Part shown: positions 47,567 through 55,921 of the stretch, in pieces
Layout of the letters: each line of letters starts with the position of its first letter
How positions within the stretch are numbered: position 1 is the first letter of the stretch
From: Phyllobacterium lublinensis
GTDB lineage: Bacteria > Pseudomonadota > Alphaproteobacteria > Rhizobiales > Rhizobiaceae
Reading direction: 5' to 3'
DNA: 64,000 nt
Assembly (NCBI RefSeq): GCF_020164435.1
Contig: NZ_JAIUDQ010000015.1
Span: 62,001-126,000, forward strand
The notes under the pieces: model-generated
Told to the model about the DNA's origin: nothing
What the model saw: only the letters and a program-made list of their open reading frames with translations
Database searches by the model: none
Made by a program: the position numbers and the translations under genes

Positions 47567-48142
47567 ATGACTTTGTCCAAACTGTTGCTGCACGGAATAA
47601 TCCGGACACCTATCGGCCAGATGGTTGCCTTGGCCGGTGACGAAGGCCTGTCCTTGCTTGAGTTCGAAGACCGCCCCGCCCTGCCGTCCGAAATCGAGGA
47701 ATTGGAAAGGCGCTATGGTTATACGATCGTTTCCGGTCGCAATGCCATTATCGATCAGTTGCAGGACGAGCTGAATCAATACTTCGCCGGAAGCCTGACG
47801 CAGTTCGAAACCCCGCTGGTTTTGCCGGGAATGGCGTTTCAGCGGGAGATCTGGTCAAGGTTGCAGCAAATTGCCTATGGCGCTACGTCTACCTACGGCG
47901 CGTTGGCAAGGGCCATCGGCAAACCCGCCGCCACCCGCGCAGTCGGTGCGGCCAACGGACAGAACCGGGTGGCGATCATGGTTCCGTGTCACCGGGTCAT
48001 AGGTGCGGATGGCTCGCTGACCGGCTATGGTGGCGGTCAGCGTCGGAAACGTTTCCTGCTCGATCTTGAGCACCGGGTTTTCGCTGGAATGGCAAAACGT
48101 CCGGTGTTTCATCCGATTACCGCGCAGGGAAGCCTGTTCTAG
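47567..48142 (+). CDS. ogt: Methylated-DNA-protein-cysteine methyltransferase
   Basis: A 191-aa Ogt/Ada-C type protein that removes methyl groups from O6-methylguanine to its own Cys. The acceptor is Cys141 in IMVPCHRVIGADGSLTGYGG. The DNA-binding helix-turn-helix includes FQREIWSRLQQIAYGATSTY. A 9-residue N-terminal and a 20-residue C-terminal extension are mild. The start at ATG 47567 has GGGA very close; TTG 47573 is also possible. It is transcribed after the DeoR gene, 57 bases downstream. Confidence 0.95.
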   Translation: MTLSKLLLHGIIRTPIGQMVALAGDEGLSLLEFEDRPALPSEIEELERRYGYTIVSGRNAIIDQLQDELNQYFAGSLTQFETPLVLPGMAFQREIWSRLQQIAYGATSTYGALARAIGKPAATRAVGAANGQNRVAIMVPCHRVIGADGSLTGYGGGQRRKRFLLDLEHRVFAGMAKRPVFHPITAQGSLF

Positions 48143-48165
48143 AGTAGTTTTTCCAATCCGTGCGA

Positions 48166-49551
48166 CTAGACAATCAGGCGTGTCGAGAACTGCTGTTCGT
48201 GCAGCAGGCGGTCGAGCAGGAGCAGTCCCTGTTCGAGCGTTTCCCGGTCCGGTGCTGCGCCCAGGGACACCCGGACAGCCGAGCCAGGTGGAGTGCCAAT
48301 ACTGAAGACTGATGACGGAACAATGCCGAGGCCCGAGCGCCGTGCCAGGCCGGAAAATTCGGCTGCCTGCCATTGCGGGGGCAGCGTGAGCCAGAGATGG
48401 TGTCCGCCGGGTTCGGCCGCATAGTTCCAGTTTCTCAGAATCGCGGAAGCCAGGGATTGGCGCGCCTGGCTTTCGGACCGGATCGCGACGGCGATCTCCT
48501 GCAGGGTGCCGGCTTCGACCCAGCGTGTGGCCAACGCCGCCAGCAGCGGCGAAGCGACTGGATTGCTGGCGCGCAGGCGGGAGGCAAGCTTCAGGACGTC
48601 AAGCGGCGTGGGGCAGGCGACGTAGGCGATCCGGAGTGCGGGTGTCACGCATTTGGACAGCGTGGCCATATGCCAGGTGATGGCCGGCGCCAGCGTCGCA
48701 ATCGCCGGCAATGGTTCGTCGAGTAGCTCTGCATAGGGATCGTCCTCGATGATCATGACGCGGTAGTTCTCCGCGATGCGGGCGATCGCCTGCCGCCGGT
48801 CCAGCGGCATTGTTGCCGTGGTCGGATTGTCTATCGACGGAATGACATACAATGCCTTTGGCGCGTTGTGGCGGCAGCATTCGTCAAAAGCCTCGGGGAT
48901 GATGCCATGGGTGTCCATGGCAAGAGGGTGAACGGACAATCCAAGCGCTGCCGCTGCTGAATTCAAGCCAGGATAGGTCGTTGCACCGGCGCAGATGCTT
49001 CCTCCTCCGGCGACCAGATTGCAAATGGCAAACAGGGCGCTTTGTGCCCCGCCTGCAAGAAGCAGCCGGTCCGACGCGGGCTGGCGGCCAAAGCGTGGGG
49101 CAAGCCATTGCGCTGCCGCGCTGCGATCGGCTTCCGTCCCGGTTGTTTCATGGTAGGAGAGGAAATGGCTGGATGCGCCTTCGAGCAATGCGCTTATAGA
49201 ACCGGCTATGCGTCGATGCAGGTCTGCTGCGGCAGGTTGCGGCGGGATGTTCATGCTCAGGTCAAGCGCAACCGCCACCGGCGCCGTGGCCCTTGGCTGG
49301 ACGTAGCCTGTTTTGACAAATGTGCCGGAGCCCGTTCTTGCCTCGATCAGGTCGAGACGACGCGCCTCGTTGAGGGCACGGGTTACGGTGGTCAGATCAA
49401 CGCCCAGTTGCCGCGCAATCTCCCGCTGGGGAGGCAGGGCATCGCCAGAGCGGAGCACACCGGTGACAATGTCTTGCTGCAGCGCATCGGCAATGCCTTG
49501 ATGCTTGTAGCGGGCGGTGGCTGCGATGCGCGGCTTCCAAATGGCCATCAT
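48166..49551 (-). CDS. MocR/GntR-type regulator with aminotransferase domain
   Basis: A 461-aa MocR-family regulator. The GntR winged helix (residues 12-75: GIADALQQDIVTGVLRSGDA, QREIARQLGVDLTTVTRALN) is fused to a PLP aminotransferase fold. PLP site residues include YVIPSIDNPTTATMP, EDDPYAELL and the Schiff-base Lys in HMATLSKCVTPALRIAYV. Two tandem ATGs (49551 and 49548) follow AGGTAA. MocR proteins sense PLP or amino-acid-PLP adducts and control a divergent gene; here that is the DUF983 gene. The TTGTATGGA sites in between are its likely operators. Confidence 0.94.
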   Translation of the reverse strand: MMAIWKPRIAATARYKHQGIADALQQDIVTGVLRSGDALPPQREIARQLGVDLTTVTRALNEARRLDLIEARTGSGTFVKTGYVQPRATAPVAVALDLSMNIPPQPAAADLHRRIAGSISALLEGASSHFLSYHETTGTEADRSAAAQWLAPRFGRQPASDRLLLAGGAQSALFAICNLVAGGGSICAGATTYPGLNSAAAALGLSVHPLAMDTHGIIPEAFDECCRHNAPKALYVIPSIDNPTTATMPLDRRQAIARIAENYRVMIIEDDPYAELLDEPLPAIATLAPAITWHMATLSKCVTPALRIAYVACPTPLDVLKLASRLRASNPVASPLLAALATRWVEAGTLQEIAVAIRSESQARQSLASAILRNWNYAAEPGGHHLWLTLPPQWQAAEFSGLARRSGLGIVPSSVFSIGTPPGSAVRVSLGAAPDRETLEQGLLLLDRLLHEQQFSTRLIV

Positions 49552-49558
49552 GTTACCT

Positions 49559-49695
49559 ATTGTATGGAAAACATCCATACAATTATAAGGATGAGAGTCA
49601 GAAATCAAGCCAAATTGTCGCTATTTTCGAGATCTCCTTTATTTGTATCCATACAAGGCGTATATACTTGCGGTAATGGATCTCGATTGTATGGA
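49559..49695. promoter_or_regulatory. Repeated TTGTATGGA operator set between MocR and DUF983 genes
   Basis: ATTGTATGGA (49559-49568) faces TCCATACAAT (49574-49583) across 5 bases, a perfect 10-base inverted repeat just upstream of the MocR start. TTGTATCCATACAA (49643-49656) is a second palindrome with the same half-site, and ATTGTATGGA recurs at 49686-49695, 48 bases before the DUF983 ATG. Four matching half-sites in 137 bases of divergent promoter DNA strongly suggest the binding site of the MocR regulator. Confidence 0.78.
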
Positions 49696-49743
49696 GCAAT
49701 GACACCGCACCATCATCTCGATCCGCGGTGAAAGGCTGGAGCC

Positions 49744-50133
49744 ATGTCAGACGTACATTATCATGCAACCGAAAATCCGATGAAAACAGGCATTCTCGGG
49801 CGTTGCCCGCAGTGCCAGCAGGGGCACCTTTTCGCAGGTTTCCTGAAACTGGCGCCATCATGTGAAGTATGCGGGCTCGATTACGACTTTGCCGATCCGG
49901 CCGACGGTCCGGCGTTTTTTGCCATGACTATCGTCGCGGTGCCCGCCATGATCTTCGCGCTCTGGCTGCAGACGACCTACGAAGTATCGATCTGGGTGCA
50001 TGTCGTGACGACGCTGCCGTTGACACTGCTCGGCAGCCTCTTCCTGTTGCGGCCACTGAAGGGCTGGCTCGTGTGTTCGCAATATTTCCACAAGGCCGAG
50101 GAGGGCAAGCTCGTGCGCAAGGGCGATTTGTAA
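49744..50133 (+). CDS. DUF983 membrane protein with zinc ribbon
   Basis: A 129-aa DUF983 protein. Near the N-terminus a zinc ribbon has RCPQCQQGHLF and SCEVCGLDYDF (two CxxC pairs). Two hydrophobic helices follow (MTIVAVPAMIFALWLQ, VVTTLPLTLLGSLFLLRPL), then the conserved basic tail with AEEGKLVRKGDL. Function is unknown. ATG 49744 is the longest start; ATG 49780 (MKTGILGRCPQC) is also possible. It is divergent from the MocR gene and ends at a terminator shared with rpsP. Confidence 0.88.
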   Translation: MSDVHYHATENPMKTGILGRCPQCQQGHLFAGFLKLAPSCEVCGLDYDFADPADGPAFFAMTIVAVPAMIFALWLQTTYEVSIWVHVVTTLPLTLLGSLFLLRPLKGWLVCSQYFHKAEEGKLVRKGDL

Positions 50134-50165
50134 CGCTTCGAGACATCTGGGCATTGCACAAACAA

Positions 50166-50190
50166 AAACGGGTGGCAGAGCCACCCGTTT
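50166..50190. terminator. Bidirectional terminator between DUF983 gene and rpsP
   Basis: AAACGGGTGGC (50166-50176) and GCCACCCGTTT (50180-50190) form a perfect 11-base stem with an AGA loop. A-rich and T-rich ends let it act for both converging genes. Confidence 0.88.
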
Positions 50191-50218
50191 CGCATTCAAA
50201 CAAAGCGTGCGTGACCGC

Positions 50219-50638
50219 TTATTCGCTGGCAGCGGCTTCTTCGGCCGGAGCTTCGGCAGCAGCCTTGGCGGCTTCAGCTTCGGCGGCAGCCTTTGCCTTG
50301 GCATCTTCCTCAGCCTGCTTGGCGAGAGCGACGCGCTCCTGTGCCTTCTTGCCTGGAACGGCCTTTTCAGGATTGTTGCGGGTATCGCGCTTGGCGATGC
50401 CGGCCTGGTCCAGGAAGCGCAGGACGCGGTCCGTCGGCTGTGCGCCGTGACCAATCCAGTAGTTGATGCGTTCGGCATCGAGCTTGACGCGGTCGCCGTC
50501 CTTGGGAAGCATCGGGTTCCAGGCGCCTACGGTCTCGATGAAACGGCCGTCGCGCGGTGCGCGGACGTCAGCAATGACAACGTGGTAGTAAGGGCGCTTC
50601 TTCGAGCCTGCACGGGCAAGGCGGATTTTCAGTGACAT
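50219..50638 (-). CDS. rpsP: 30S ribosomal protein S16
   Basis: A 139-aa S16. The first 85 residues are the ribosomal core: [40 protein letters not shown], and [20 protein letters not shown]. The last 50 residues form an Ala/Glu/Lys-rich helix-prone tail, common in Hyphomicrobiales. AAGGAG lies 8 bases before ATG 50638. It follows chorismate mutase and ffh on the same strand. rimM should follow rpsP, but a terminator and the DUF983 gene lie there instead. Confidence 0.97.
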   Translation of the reverse strand: MSLKIRLARAGSKKRPYYHVVIADVRAPRDGRFIETVGAWNPMLPKDGDRVKLDAERINYWIGHGAQPTDRVLRFLDQAGIAKRDTRNNPEKAVPGKKAQERVALAKQAEEDAKAKAAAEAEAAKAAAEAPAEEAAASE

Positions 50639-50661
50639 TTGTATTCTCCTTGGTCGTTGGG

Positions 50662-50967
50662 TTAACCGCCGTTTTCCTTGGCGGCTGTTGTTTCGTGATG
50701 CCTGATCACTTCCTTGACGATGAAGTTCAGGAACTTCTCGGCAAAATCGGGGTCGAGGCCGGATGACTGAGCAAGGGAGCGCAGCCGTTCGACCTGGAGT
50801 TTTTCACGCGCCGGATCGGCCGGTGCGAGGCCGTTCTGGGCTTTCAGCACGCCGACTTCCTTGGTGCAGCGGAAGCGTTCGGCAAGCATGTGGATGAGCG
50901 CCGCATCAATATTGTCGATGGAGGCGCGCAATTCGATGAGTTCCTTCGGGAGGGATGACGACGACAT
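50662..50967 (-). CDS. Chorismate mutase (AroQ type)
   Basis: A 101-aa stand-alone AroQ-fold chorismate mutase, which converts chorismate to prephenate for Phe and Tyr synthesis. Catalytic positions are visible in [33 protein letters not shown] and [13 protein letters not shown], with the C-terminal helix [18 protein letters not shown]. It lies two bases after ffh and 23 before rpsP; this placing is a hallmark of Hyphomicrobiales. Confidence 0.94.
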   Translation of the reverse strand: MSSSSLPKELIELRASIDNIDAALIHMLAERFRCTKEVGVLKAQNGLAPADPAREKLQVERLRSLAQSSGLDPDFAEKFLNFIVKEVIRHHETTAAKENGG

Positions 50968-50969
50968 GG

Positions 50970-52550
50970 TTACCCTTTCTTCTTCGGAAGTCCCGGGAGG
51001 CCGCCACCCAGACCAGGCAAGCGCGGCATGCCGCCACCCAGTCCGCCGAGGCCGCCGGGAAGACCGCCCAGCCCGCCGGGCAGACCACCGCCCTTGCCGA
51101 AACCGGCGGCTTCCGCCTGTTTCTGCAAGGCTTCAAGTTGCTTGGGATCCATCTTGGACAGGTCTGGCATGCCGCCCATTCCGCCAAGGCCGCCAAGACC
51201 CATCTTGGCGCCAAGGCCGCCCATCATCTGTTTCATGATGCCGCCCTTGCCCTTGCCGCCCATCGCCTTCATCATGTCGGCCATCTGGCGATGCATTTTC
51301 AGGAGCTTGTTGATGTCGGCGGCGTTGGTGCCGGAGCCCTTGGCAATACGCTGCTTGCGCGAGTGCTTGAGCATGTCTGGATTGCTGCGCTCGGCCGCTG
51401 TCATCGACGAGATGATGGCAAGCTGGCGCTTGAAGATGGAGTCATCGATGCCGGCCGCAGCCATCTGATCCTTCATCTTGCCCATGCCAGGCATCATGCC
51501 CATGATGCCGCCCATGCCGCCGAGCTTCTGCATCTGTCCGATCTGGTCGGCAAGATCGTTAAGATCGAACTTGCCGGACTGCATCTTCTTCGCCATCGCC
51601 GCGGCTTTTTCCGCGTCGATGTTCTCGGCGGCCTTCTCGACCAGCGAAACGATGTCGCCCATGCCCAGAATGCGGTCGGCGATGCGGCGGGGGTAGAACT
51701 CCTCGAGCGCATCCATCTTTTCGCCGGTGGCGATCAGCTTGATGGGCTTGCCGGTAACGGCGCGCATCGAAAGCGCGGCACCGCCACGGCCATCGCCGTC
51801 CATGCGGGTGAGGACGAGCCCGGTGATCCCTACGCGTTCATCGAAGGAACGCGCAAGATTGACGGCATCCTGACCGGTCAGCGCATCGGCGACGAGCAGG
51901 ATTTCATGCGGGTTGGCCTTTTTCCTGATATCGGCCATTTCGACCATCAGCGGCTCGTCGATATGAGTGCGGCCGGCCGTATCGAGGATGACCACGTCGT
52001 GCCCGCCAAGCTTGGCAGCCTGGACGGCGCGCGCGGCGATCTCGACGGGGGATTGGCCGGCGACAACCGGCAGGGTATCGACACCGGTCTGCACGCCGAG
52101 CTGGCGCAACTGCTCCTGCGCCGCCGGGCGGCGCGTATCGAGCGAGGCCAACAAAACCTTCTTCTTCGACCGCTCGGTCAGGCGCTTGCCGATCTTGCCC
52201 GTGGTCGTGGTCTTGCCGGAGCCCTGCAGGCCGACCATCATGATGACGACCGGAGCAGGCGCGTTGAGGTCGATGGAAACGCCTTCCTCACCCAGCATCG
52301 AGACGAGCTCGTCGTGGACGATCTTGACGACCATCTGGCCGGGCTTGATGCTCTTCAGGACTTCGGCGCCGACGGCCTTGGTGCGGACCTTGTCGGTAAA
52401 GGAGCGGACGACGTCGAGCGCGACATCGGCCTCGAGCAATGCCCGGCGAACCTCGCGCAGGGCTGCCGCGACGTCGGCCTCCGACAGCGCGCCACGCCCA
52501 GTAAGGCCGTTCAAAATCGAACCTAGTCGTTCCTGTAAGCTCTCAAACAT
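50970..52550 (-). CDS. ffh: Signal recognition particle protein Ffh
   Basis: Ffh (526 aa) binds signal sequences and SRP RNA and docks at FtsY. N domain: MFESLQERLGSILNGLTGRG. G domain: GLQGSGKTTTTGKIGKRL (P-loop, about 107), DTRRPAAQEQLRQLG, DTAGRTHIDEP and TRMDGDGRGG. The M domain is Met-rich and ends in an unusually long Gly-rich stretch (from about 450) that contains LPGGLGGLPGGLGGLGGG and closes LPGLPKKKG. The start at 52550 matches the family; the frame opens 17 codons earlier. Confidence 0.97.
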   Translation of the reverse strand: MFESLQERLGSILNGLTGRGALSEADVAAALREVRRALLEADVALDVVRSFTDKVRTKAVGAEVLKSIKPGQMVVKIVHDELVSMLGEEGVSIDLNAPAPVVIMMVGLQGSGKTTTTGKIGKRLTERSKKKVLLASLDTRRPAAQEQLRQLGVQTGVDTLPVVAGQSPVEIAARAVQAAKLGGHDVVILDTAGRTHIDEPLMVEMADIRKKANPHEILLVADALTGQDAVNLARSFDERVGITGLVLTRMDGDGRGGAALSMRAVTGKPIKLIATGEKMDALEEFYPRRIADRILGMGDIVSLVEKAAENIDAEKAAAMAKKMQSGKFDLNDLADQIGQMQKLGGMGGIMGMMPGMGKMKDQMAAAGIDDSIFKRQLAIISSMTAAERSNPDMLKHSRKQRIAKGSGTNAADINKLLKMHRQMADMMKAMGGKGKGGIMKQMMGGLGAKMGLGGLGGMGGMPDLSKMDPKQLEALQKQAEAAGFGKGGGLPGGLGGLPGGLGGLGGGMPRLPGLGGGLPGLPKKKG

Positions 52551-53060
52551 CCAGTTTTCCTTCTTCCTTTCGCGGACCGTTTCCGGAAAGGTAGGCATCA
52601 ACCGCGCCAGAGCAATGGCTCAAAGCAAAATGGCACCCGAGGGCGCATCGCGCTGTCGGGTGTTGACCTCCGGGATCATCGAACCCAATCGGGTCCCGGT
52701 CGGCTGCTCGGAGTACAAAACTCGTCGCGGTGAATAGCGGGCTTAAACAGGAAGCGCCGCAGAAAGTCAAGGTGCTCAGGCAAACACCGGTTACATTGCG
52801 CCAGAACGCAATGCCCATGAAGGTCATCCTGCCATGCGCAAGTCCTCAAGATCAACGCATTGTACAACTGAAGATTGCAATCGCCTCAGAACACGCAGAT
52901 GTTACCATGTAGACACGCTGGCCACAGGGCCTGCAAAATCGCCCAGATATAAACAAAATTGGGACATTTTGACCGTAGAATCAGGGATTGTCCCAGATGA
53001 CACGGTTGTAGAAAAGTGGCAGATAGGACCACCAGTGACTCAATTTCTAAGGAGATTTCC
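52551..53060. promoter_or_regulatory. Gene-free spacer between ffh and the transglycosylase, with an inverted repeat
   Basis: 510 bases without a supported gene; it must hold divergent promoters. TGGGACA (52960-52966) and TGTCCCA (52989-52995) form a perfect 7-base inverted repeat 22 bases apart, 66 bases before the transglycosylase ATG, a possible operator. I looked for 4.5S RNA here, because ffs is a functional partner of ffh, and did not find its conserved core. Confidence 0.4.
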
Positions 53061-53882
53061 ATGGCATTTGTTGCCAAAGGCAGAATTCTTGCGGCTGCAG
53101 CGACCGCACTTCTCGTGACGGCGGGTGCGGCACAGGCCGCTGCCGGATGTGGCAACAACTCCGCAGGGTTCTCGGAATGGGTGCAGGCATATGGGCAGCA
53201 GGCGCAGGCGCGTGGCATTGGCCCCCGGGCCGTGAGTGCATTGGGCAACGTCAGATATGCAACCAAGACGATCAACGCCGACCGTAACCAGAAGAGCTTC
53301 AAATATTCGCTGGACAAGTTCATGCAGGTGCGTGGCGGCCAGACGATCATTTCGCGCGGCAGGGCGCAGAAGGCGAAGAACGCGGCGCTGTTCGCCAGCC
53401 TTGAGAAGCGCTATGGCGTTCCCGCCGGTCCGCTGATCGCCATCTGGGGCATGGAAACCGGATTCGGCAGCTTCATGGGCAACCAGAACACACTCTCGGC
53501 GGTCGCAACGCTCGCCTACGACTGTCGGCGGCCCGAATATTTCCGCAACCAGCTCGATGCTGCCCTGCAATTGATCGACAATGGAACGCTCTCGCCGGAT
53601 GCAATCGGGGCCATGCACGGCGAAATCGGCCAGACCCAGTTTCTGCCGGTCAATGTATTGCGATATGGCGCGGACGGCGACGGCAATGGCCGCATCGACA
53701 TGGTTCGCTCCAGGGCCGATGCGCTGGCATCGACGGCAAATTTCCTGCGCGGCCATGGCTGGCAGGCGGGCGCTGGCTACCAGCCCGGGCAGCCGAATTT
53801 CGCAGCCATCCAGGGCTGGAATGCAGCCAGCGTCTACCAGCAGGCAATCGCCATCATCGGTGCGCAGATCGACGGCGAGTAA
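53061..53882 (+). CDS. Lytic murein transglycosylase, MltB-like
   Basis: A 273-aa exported transglycosylase that cuts glycan strands of peptidoglycan. Signal peptide 1-27 (LAAAATALLVTAGAAQAAAG). The catalytic Glu132 is in IAIWGMETGFGSFMGNQNTL; the flanking RRPEYFRNQL and GAMHGEIGQTQFLPVNVLRY are MltB/SltB family signatures. It has a Cys near residue 30 but no lipobox at the cleavage site, so it is soluble in the periplasm. The start at ATG 53061 follows AAGGAG; a start at 53016 is not supported. A strong terminator follows. Confidence 0.93.
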   Translation: MAFVAKGRILAAAATALLVTAGAAQAAAGCGNNSAGFSEWVQAYGQQAQARGIGPRAVSALGNVRYATKTINADRNQKSFKYSLDKFMQVRGGQTIISRGRAQKAKNAALFASLEKRYGVPAGPLIAIWGMETGFGSFMGNQNTLSAVATLAYDCRRPEYFRNQLDAALQLIDNGTLSPDAIGAMHGEIGQTQFLPVNVLRYGADGDGNGRIDMVRSRADALASTANFLRGHGWQAGAGYQPGQPNFAAIQGWNAASVYQQAIAIIGAQIDGE

Positions 53883-53905
53883 TACCCCCGTGATTTCAAG
53901 TATGA

Positions 53906-53930
53906 AAGGCCGGCGCGATGCCGGCCTTTC
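53906..53930 (+). terminator. Terminator of the transglycosylase gene
   Basis: AAAGGCCGGC (53906-53915) and GCCGGCCTTT (53921-53930) form a perfect 10-base stem with a GCGAT loop, followed by CCTTTT. Confidence 0.9.
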
Positions 53931-53995
53931 CTTTTGAAGCGTTTGCCATTTTGATGGTTGCGTGCCGGGGGGGCCGCAAAACCCCAGATAAAGAA

Positions 53996-54021
53996 GCCGG
54001 CGCACCTTGCGGCACGCCGGC
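53996..54021 (-). terminator. Hairpin after the His/Asp-rich gene
   Basis: GCCGGCG (53996-54002) pairs with CGCCGGC (54015-54021). On the minus strand CTTCTTTAT follows, so it can end the transcript of the gene at 54060-54502. Confidence 0.6.
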
Positions 54022-54059
54022 ATTTGATTTGCCTTGTCTATGACAGATCAGGCGGAGGC

Positions 54060-54502
54060 CTAAGAGCTCAGTTTCACGTCGACGCCACCCAACGGGTTCG
54101 CGGAAGCGATGAAGTTGCCGCGGTGATCGCTAGGAAGGGACAAGGAGTAGGTGAGAGCATCGGTGAAGGGCGTGTTCCCGTCGATTATGCCAAACCCGAG
54201 CTGGTCGTCGAGGTAGTCTAAGCGGAATGATCTGACATCGGCGACATCCGTGAAATGGATCGTATCACCAAAATCAAAGCCCCAGATGGTCGCGCCGTTG
54301 AAGCCGGCCATCGTGCTTTGGTCAGCGAATCGACCTTGGGGAGAGTCGTATCAACCTTGGGGGGAGTCGGGCCTGTGCCAACGATGCGATCGCGAATACG
54401 ATCAATCAGACTGCGATCATCATCGTCATCGTCATGATGGTGATGGCGGATATCGTCAAGGTCATCGTCGTCGTCACGATGGTCGTGGTGGGGATGGGTC
54501 AT
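54060..54502 (-). pseudogene. His/Asp-rich protein gene interrupted by a frameshift
   Basis: From ATG 54502 (strong GAGGAG upstream) the frame reads MTHPHHDHRDDDDDLDD, a second His/Asp run, then IDRIRDRIVGTGPTPPKVDT. Near 54312-54350 the protein-like signal moves to another frame, which continues STMAGFNGATIWGFDFGDTI and ends at 54060. The second frame has a TGA at 54351-54353, so one indel between 54312 and 54350 would join them. Two 21-base tandem units (54331-54351 and 54352-54372, five mismatches) mark this spot. The His/Asp runs suggest metal binding. Family unknown. The second half could also be a separate ORF from ATG 54311. Confidence 0.6.
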
Positions 54503-54730
54503 TTCAATAGCTCCTCTCATTGAAAAATTGATTTTCGTTTATCCCAGTTTCGGACAGCCGGGTGTCTCAGGAGTGCCTGAGCCATTCAGTTGCCTGGATG
54601 ATCGGCCGGCGGTTGTCCTGGTGTAATACTTGCAGAGGAGGATGGTGGAGCGCTGCGCCAGGCGTCTCATTTGTTTGGGCGCTGTGTCTCATGATCGTTC
54701 CGACAGCGATCAAATGCCGGTAAGAGAAAG

Positions 54731-55141
54731 CTAAAATCCCTCGCAGGCCTCGCCAACGGAACTCTGGGCGCTTTCAATGATCTTGCCACCCCTGAAGCTG
54801 AAAATCTCCCGGGTGTAAGTTGTGTTGGCTGGAAACTGATAACAGACGAAAACGGTGATCGTGTCGTTTCCAACACTGCTGATCCGATGCCGGATCGTGG
54901 CGCTGCCCACGGCATTCTTCCATTCGTCGAGGGAACCAAGGAACTCTTCCTTGGTCTGTATGGCATCGATATCCTCGAGAATGACCTTTGCATCATCGGC
55001 AAGGAGGTCATCGAACGTCGTCCGGTCTGCCTTGGCAAGACCTGCATACCAGCGGTCGACAAGCGCTTCAGGCGCGTCATCGGCAAGGGCAGGAACAATC
55101 AACGAGAGAATGACGGCGATCGTGACTATCAACCGCGTCAT
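54731..55141 (-). CDS. Exported NTF2/SnoaL-fold protein of unknown function
   Basis: A 136-aa protein with a signal peptide (residues 1-20, MTRLIVTIAVILSLIVPALA). The mature part looks like an NTF2-like/DUF4440 fold: PEALVDRWYAGLAKADRTTF, then DDLLADDAKVILEDIDAIQT and a C-terminal strand with YTREIFSFRGGKIIES. Such domains serve many roles; no catalytic set stands out. It lies 11 bases upstream of the carbonic anhydrase stop-to-start junction on the same strand and may be co-transcribed with it. Confidence 0.78.
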   Translation of the reverse strand: MTRLIVTIAVILSLIVPALADDAPEALVDRWYAGLAKADRTTFDDLLADDAKVILEDIDAIQTKEEFLGSLDEWKNAVGSATIRHRISSVGNDTITVFVCYQFPANTTYTREIFSFRGGKIIESAQSSVGEACEGF

Positions 55142-55152
55142 CCCCGGATCTC

Positions 55153-55821
55153 CTATTCGAGACTGGTAGCGCCGACCTCTTCCGGGTCAGGGCGAAGGAA
55201 GTCTCCGGTTTCCGGATCCATGATCCAGAGTTCACCGGTCGATATGTCGAACCATGCGCCGTGCAGGCTGAGGCGTCCCTTCTTTTCGAGAGCGTCCACA
55301 CATGGGAAGCTGCGAAGATTCCTCAGCGAATAGCGGATGGAAATTCGCTCAAGGGCCGTCTGGCGTTCGAACGGAGTCATAAGGGCGTTGGCGGACACAG
55401 CCTCGGCAGCCGGTGCGACAAGACTCATCCATTTGCCGATGAAATCGCCCGGCGACAACGGTTCGCTGGACGGGTCAAGCGCAGCCTTTATGCCGCCACA
55501 GCGCCCGTGGCCAAGAACAACGATGTTCTTGACCTTCAGACTTTGCACGGCGAATTCCAATGCTGCCGATGTGGCGTGGTATTCGCCGTCAGGCGCGTAG
55601 GGCGGAACAAGGTTGGCGACATTGCGCACGACGAAGATTTCACCCGGCGCCGTATCGAAGATGATCTCCGGCGCCGAACGGGAATCGCAGCAGGCGACGA
55701 CCAGGGTTTCCGGGGTCTGGCCCTTGTCGGCGAGTTCCCTGTAGCGCATCGTTTCGTTCGCATAGCGATGCGCCATGAAATTGCGATAACCGGTGAGGAG
55801 TTTCTCAGGAAGCAAGGTCAT
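55153..55821 (-). CDS. Beta-class carbonic anhydrase
   Basis: A 222-aa beta carbonic anhydrase that interconverts CO2 and bicarbonate. The zinc ligands are Cys44 in ACCDSR (with Asp46 and Arg48), His105 and Cys108 in VLGHGRCGGI. FVVRNVANLVPPY and the substrate-site residues are normal. No signal peptide, so cytoplasmic. It probably supplies bicarbonate to carboxylases. The secreted NTF2-like gene follows on the same strand. Confidence 0.95.
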   Translation of the reverse strand: MTLLPEKLLTGYRNFMAHRYANETMRYRELADKGQTPETLVVACCDSRSAPEIIFDTAPGEIFVVRNVANLVPPYAPDGEYHATSAALEFAVQSLKVKNIVVLGHGRCGGIKAALDPSSEPLSPGDFIGKWMSLVAPAAEAVSANALMTPFERQTALERISIRYSLRNLRSFPCVDALEKKGRLSLHGAWFDISTGELWIMDPETGDFLRPDPEEVGATSLE

Positions 55822-55921
55822 GGTCGTGCATTAATCCTGAATGGGGGGAAGATCAATTGGTCTTTTGGCTGACAGGCAAATCCGGTCAATGGTCCTTTGA
55901 CTGAACCGGACTTCCATCGGA

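Noticed and set aside
50955..52526. 523-codon open frame on the plus strand
   Set aside because: Antisense to ffh. Its length comes from the codon bias of ffh; the His/Asp/Arg-rich text has no domain.
52551..53060. 4.5S (SRP) RNA gene next to ffh
   Set aside because: I could not find the conserved GGAA-tetraloop helix with its asymmetric loop on either strand.
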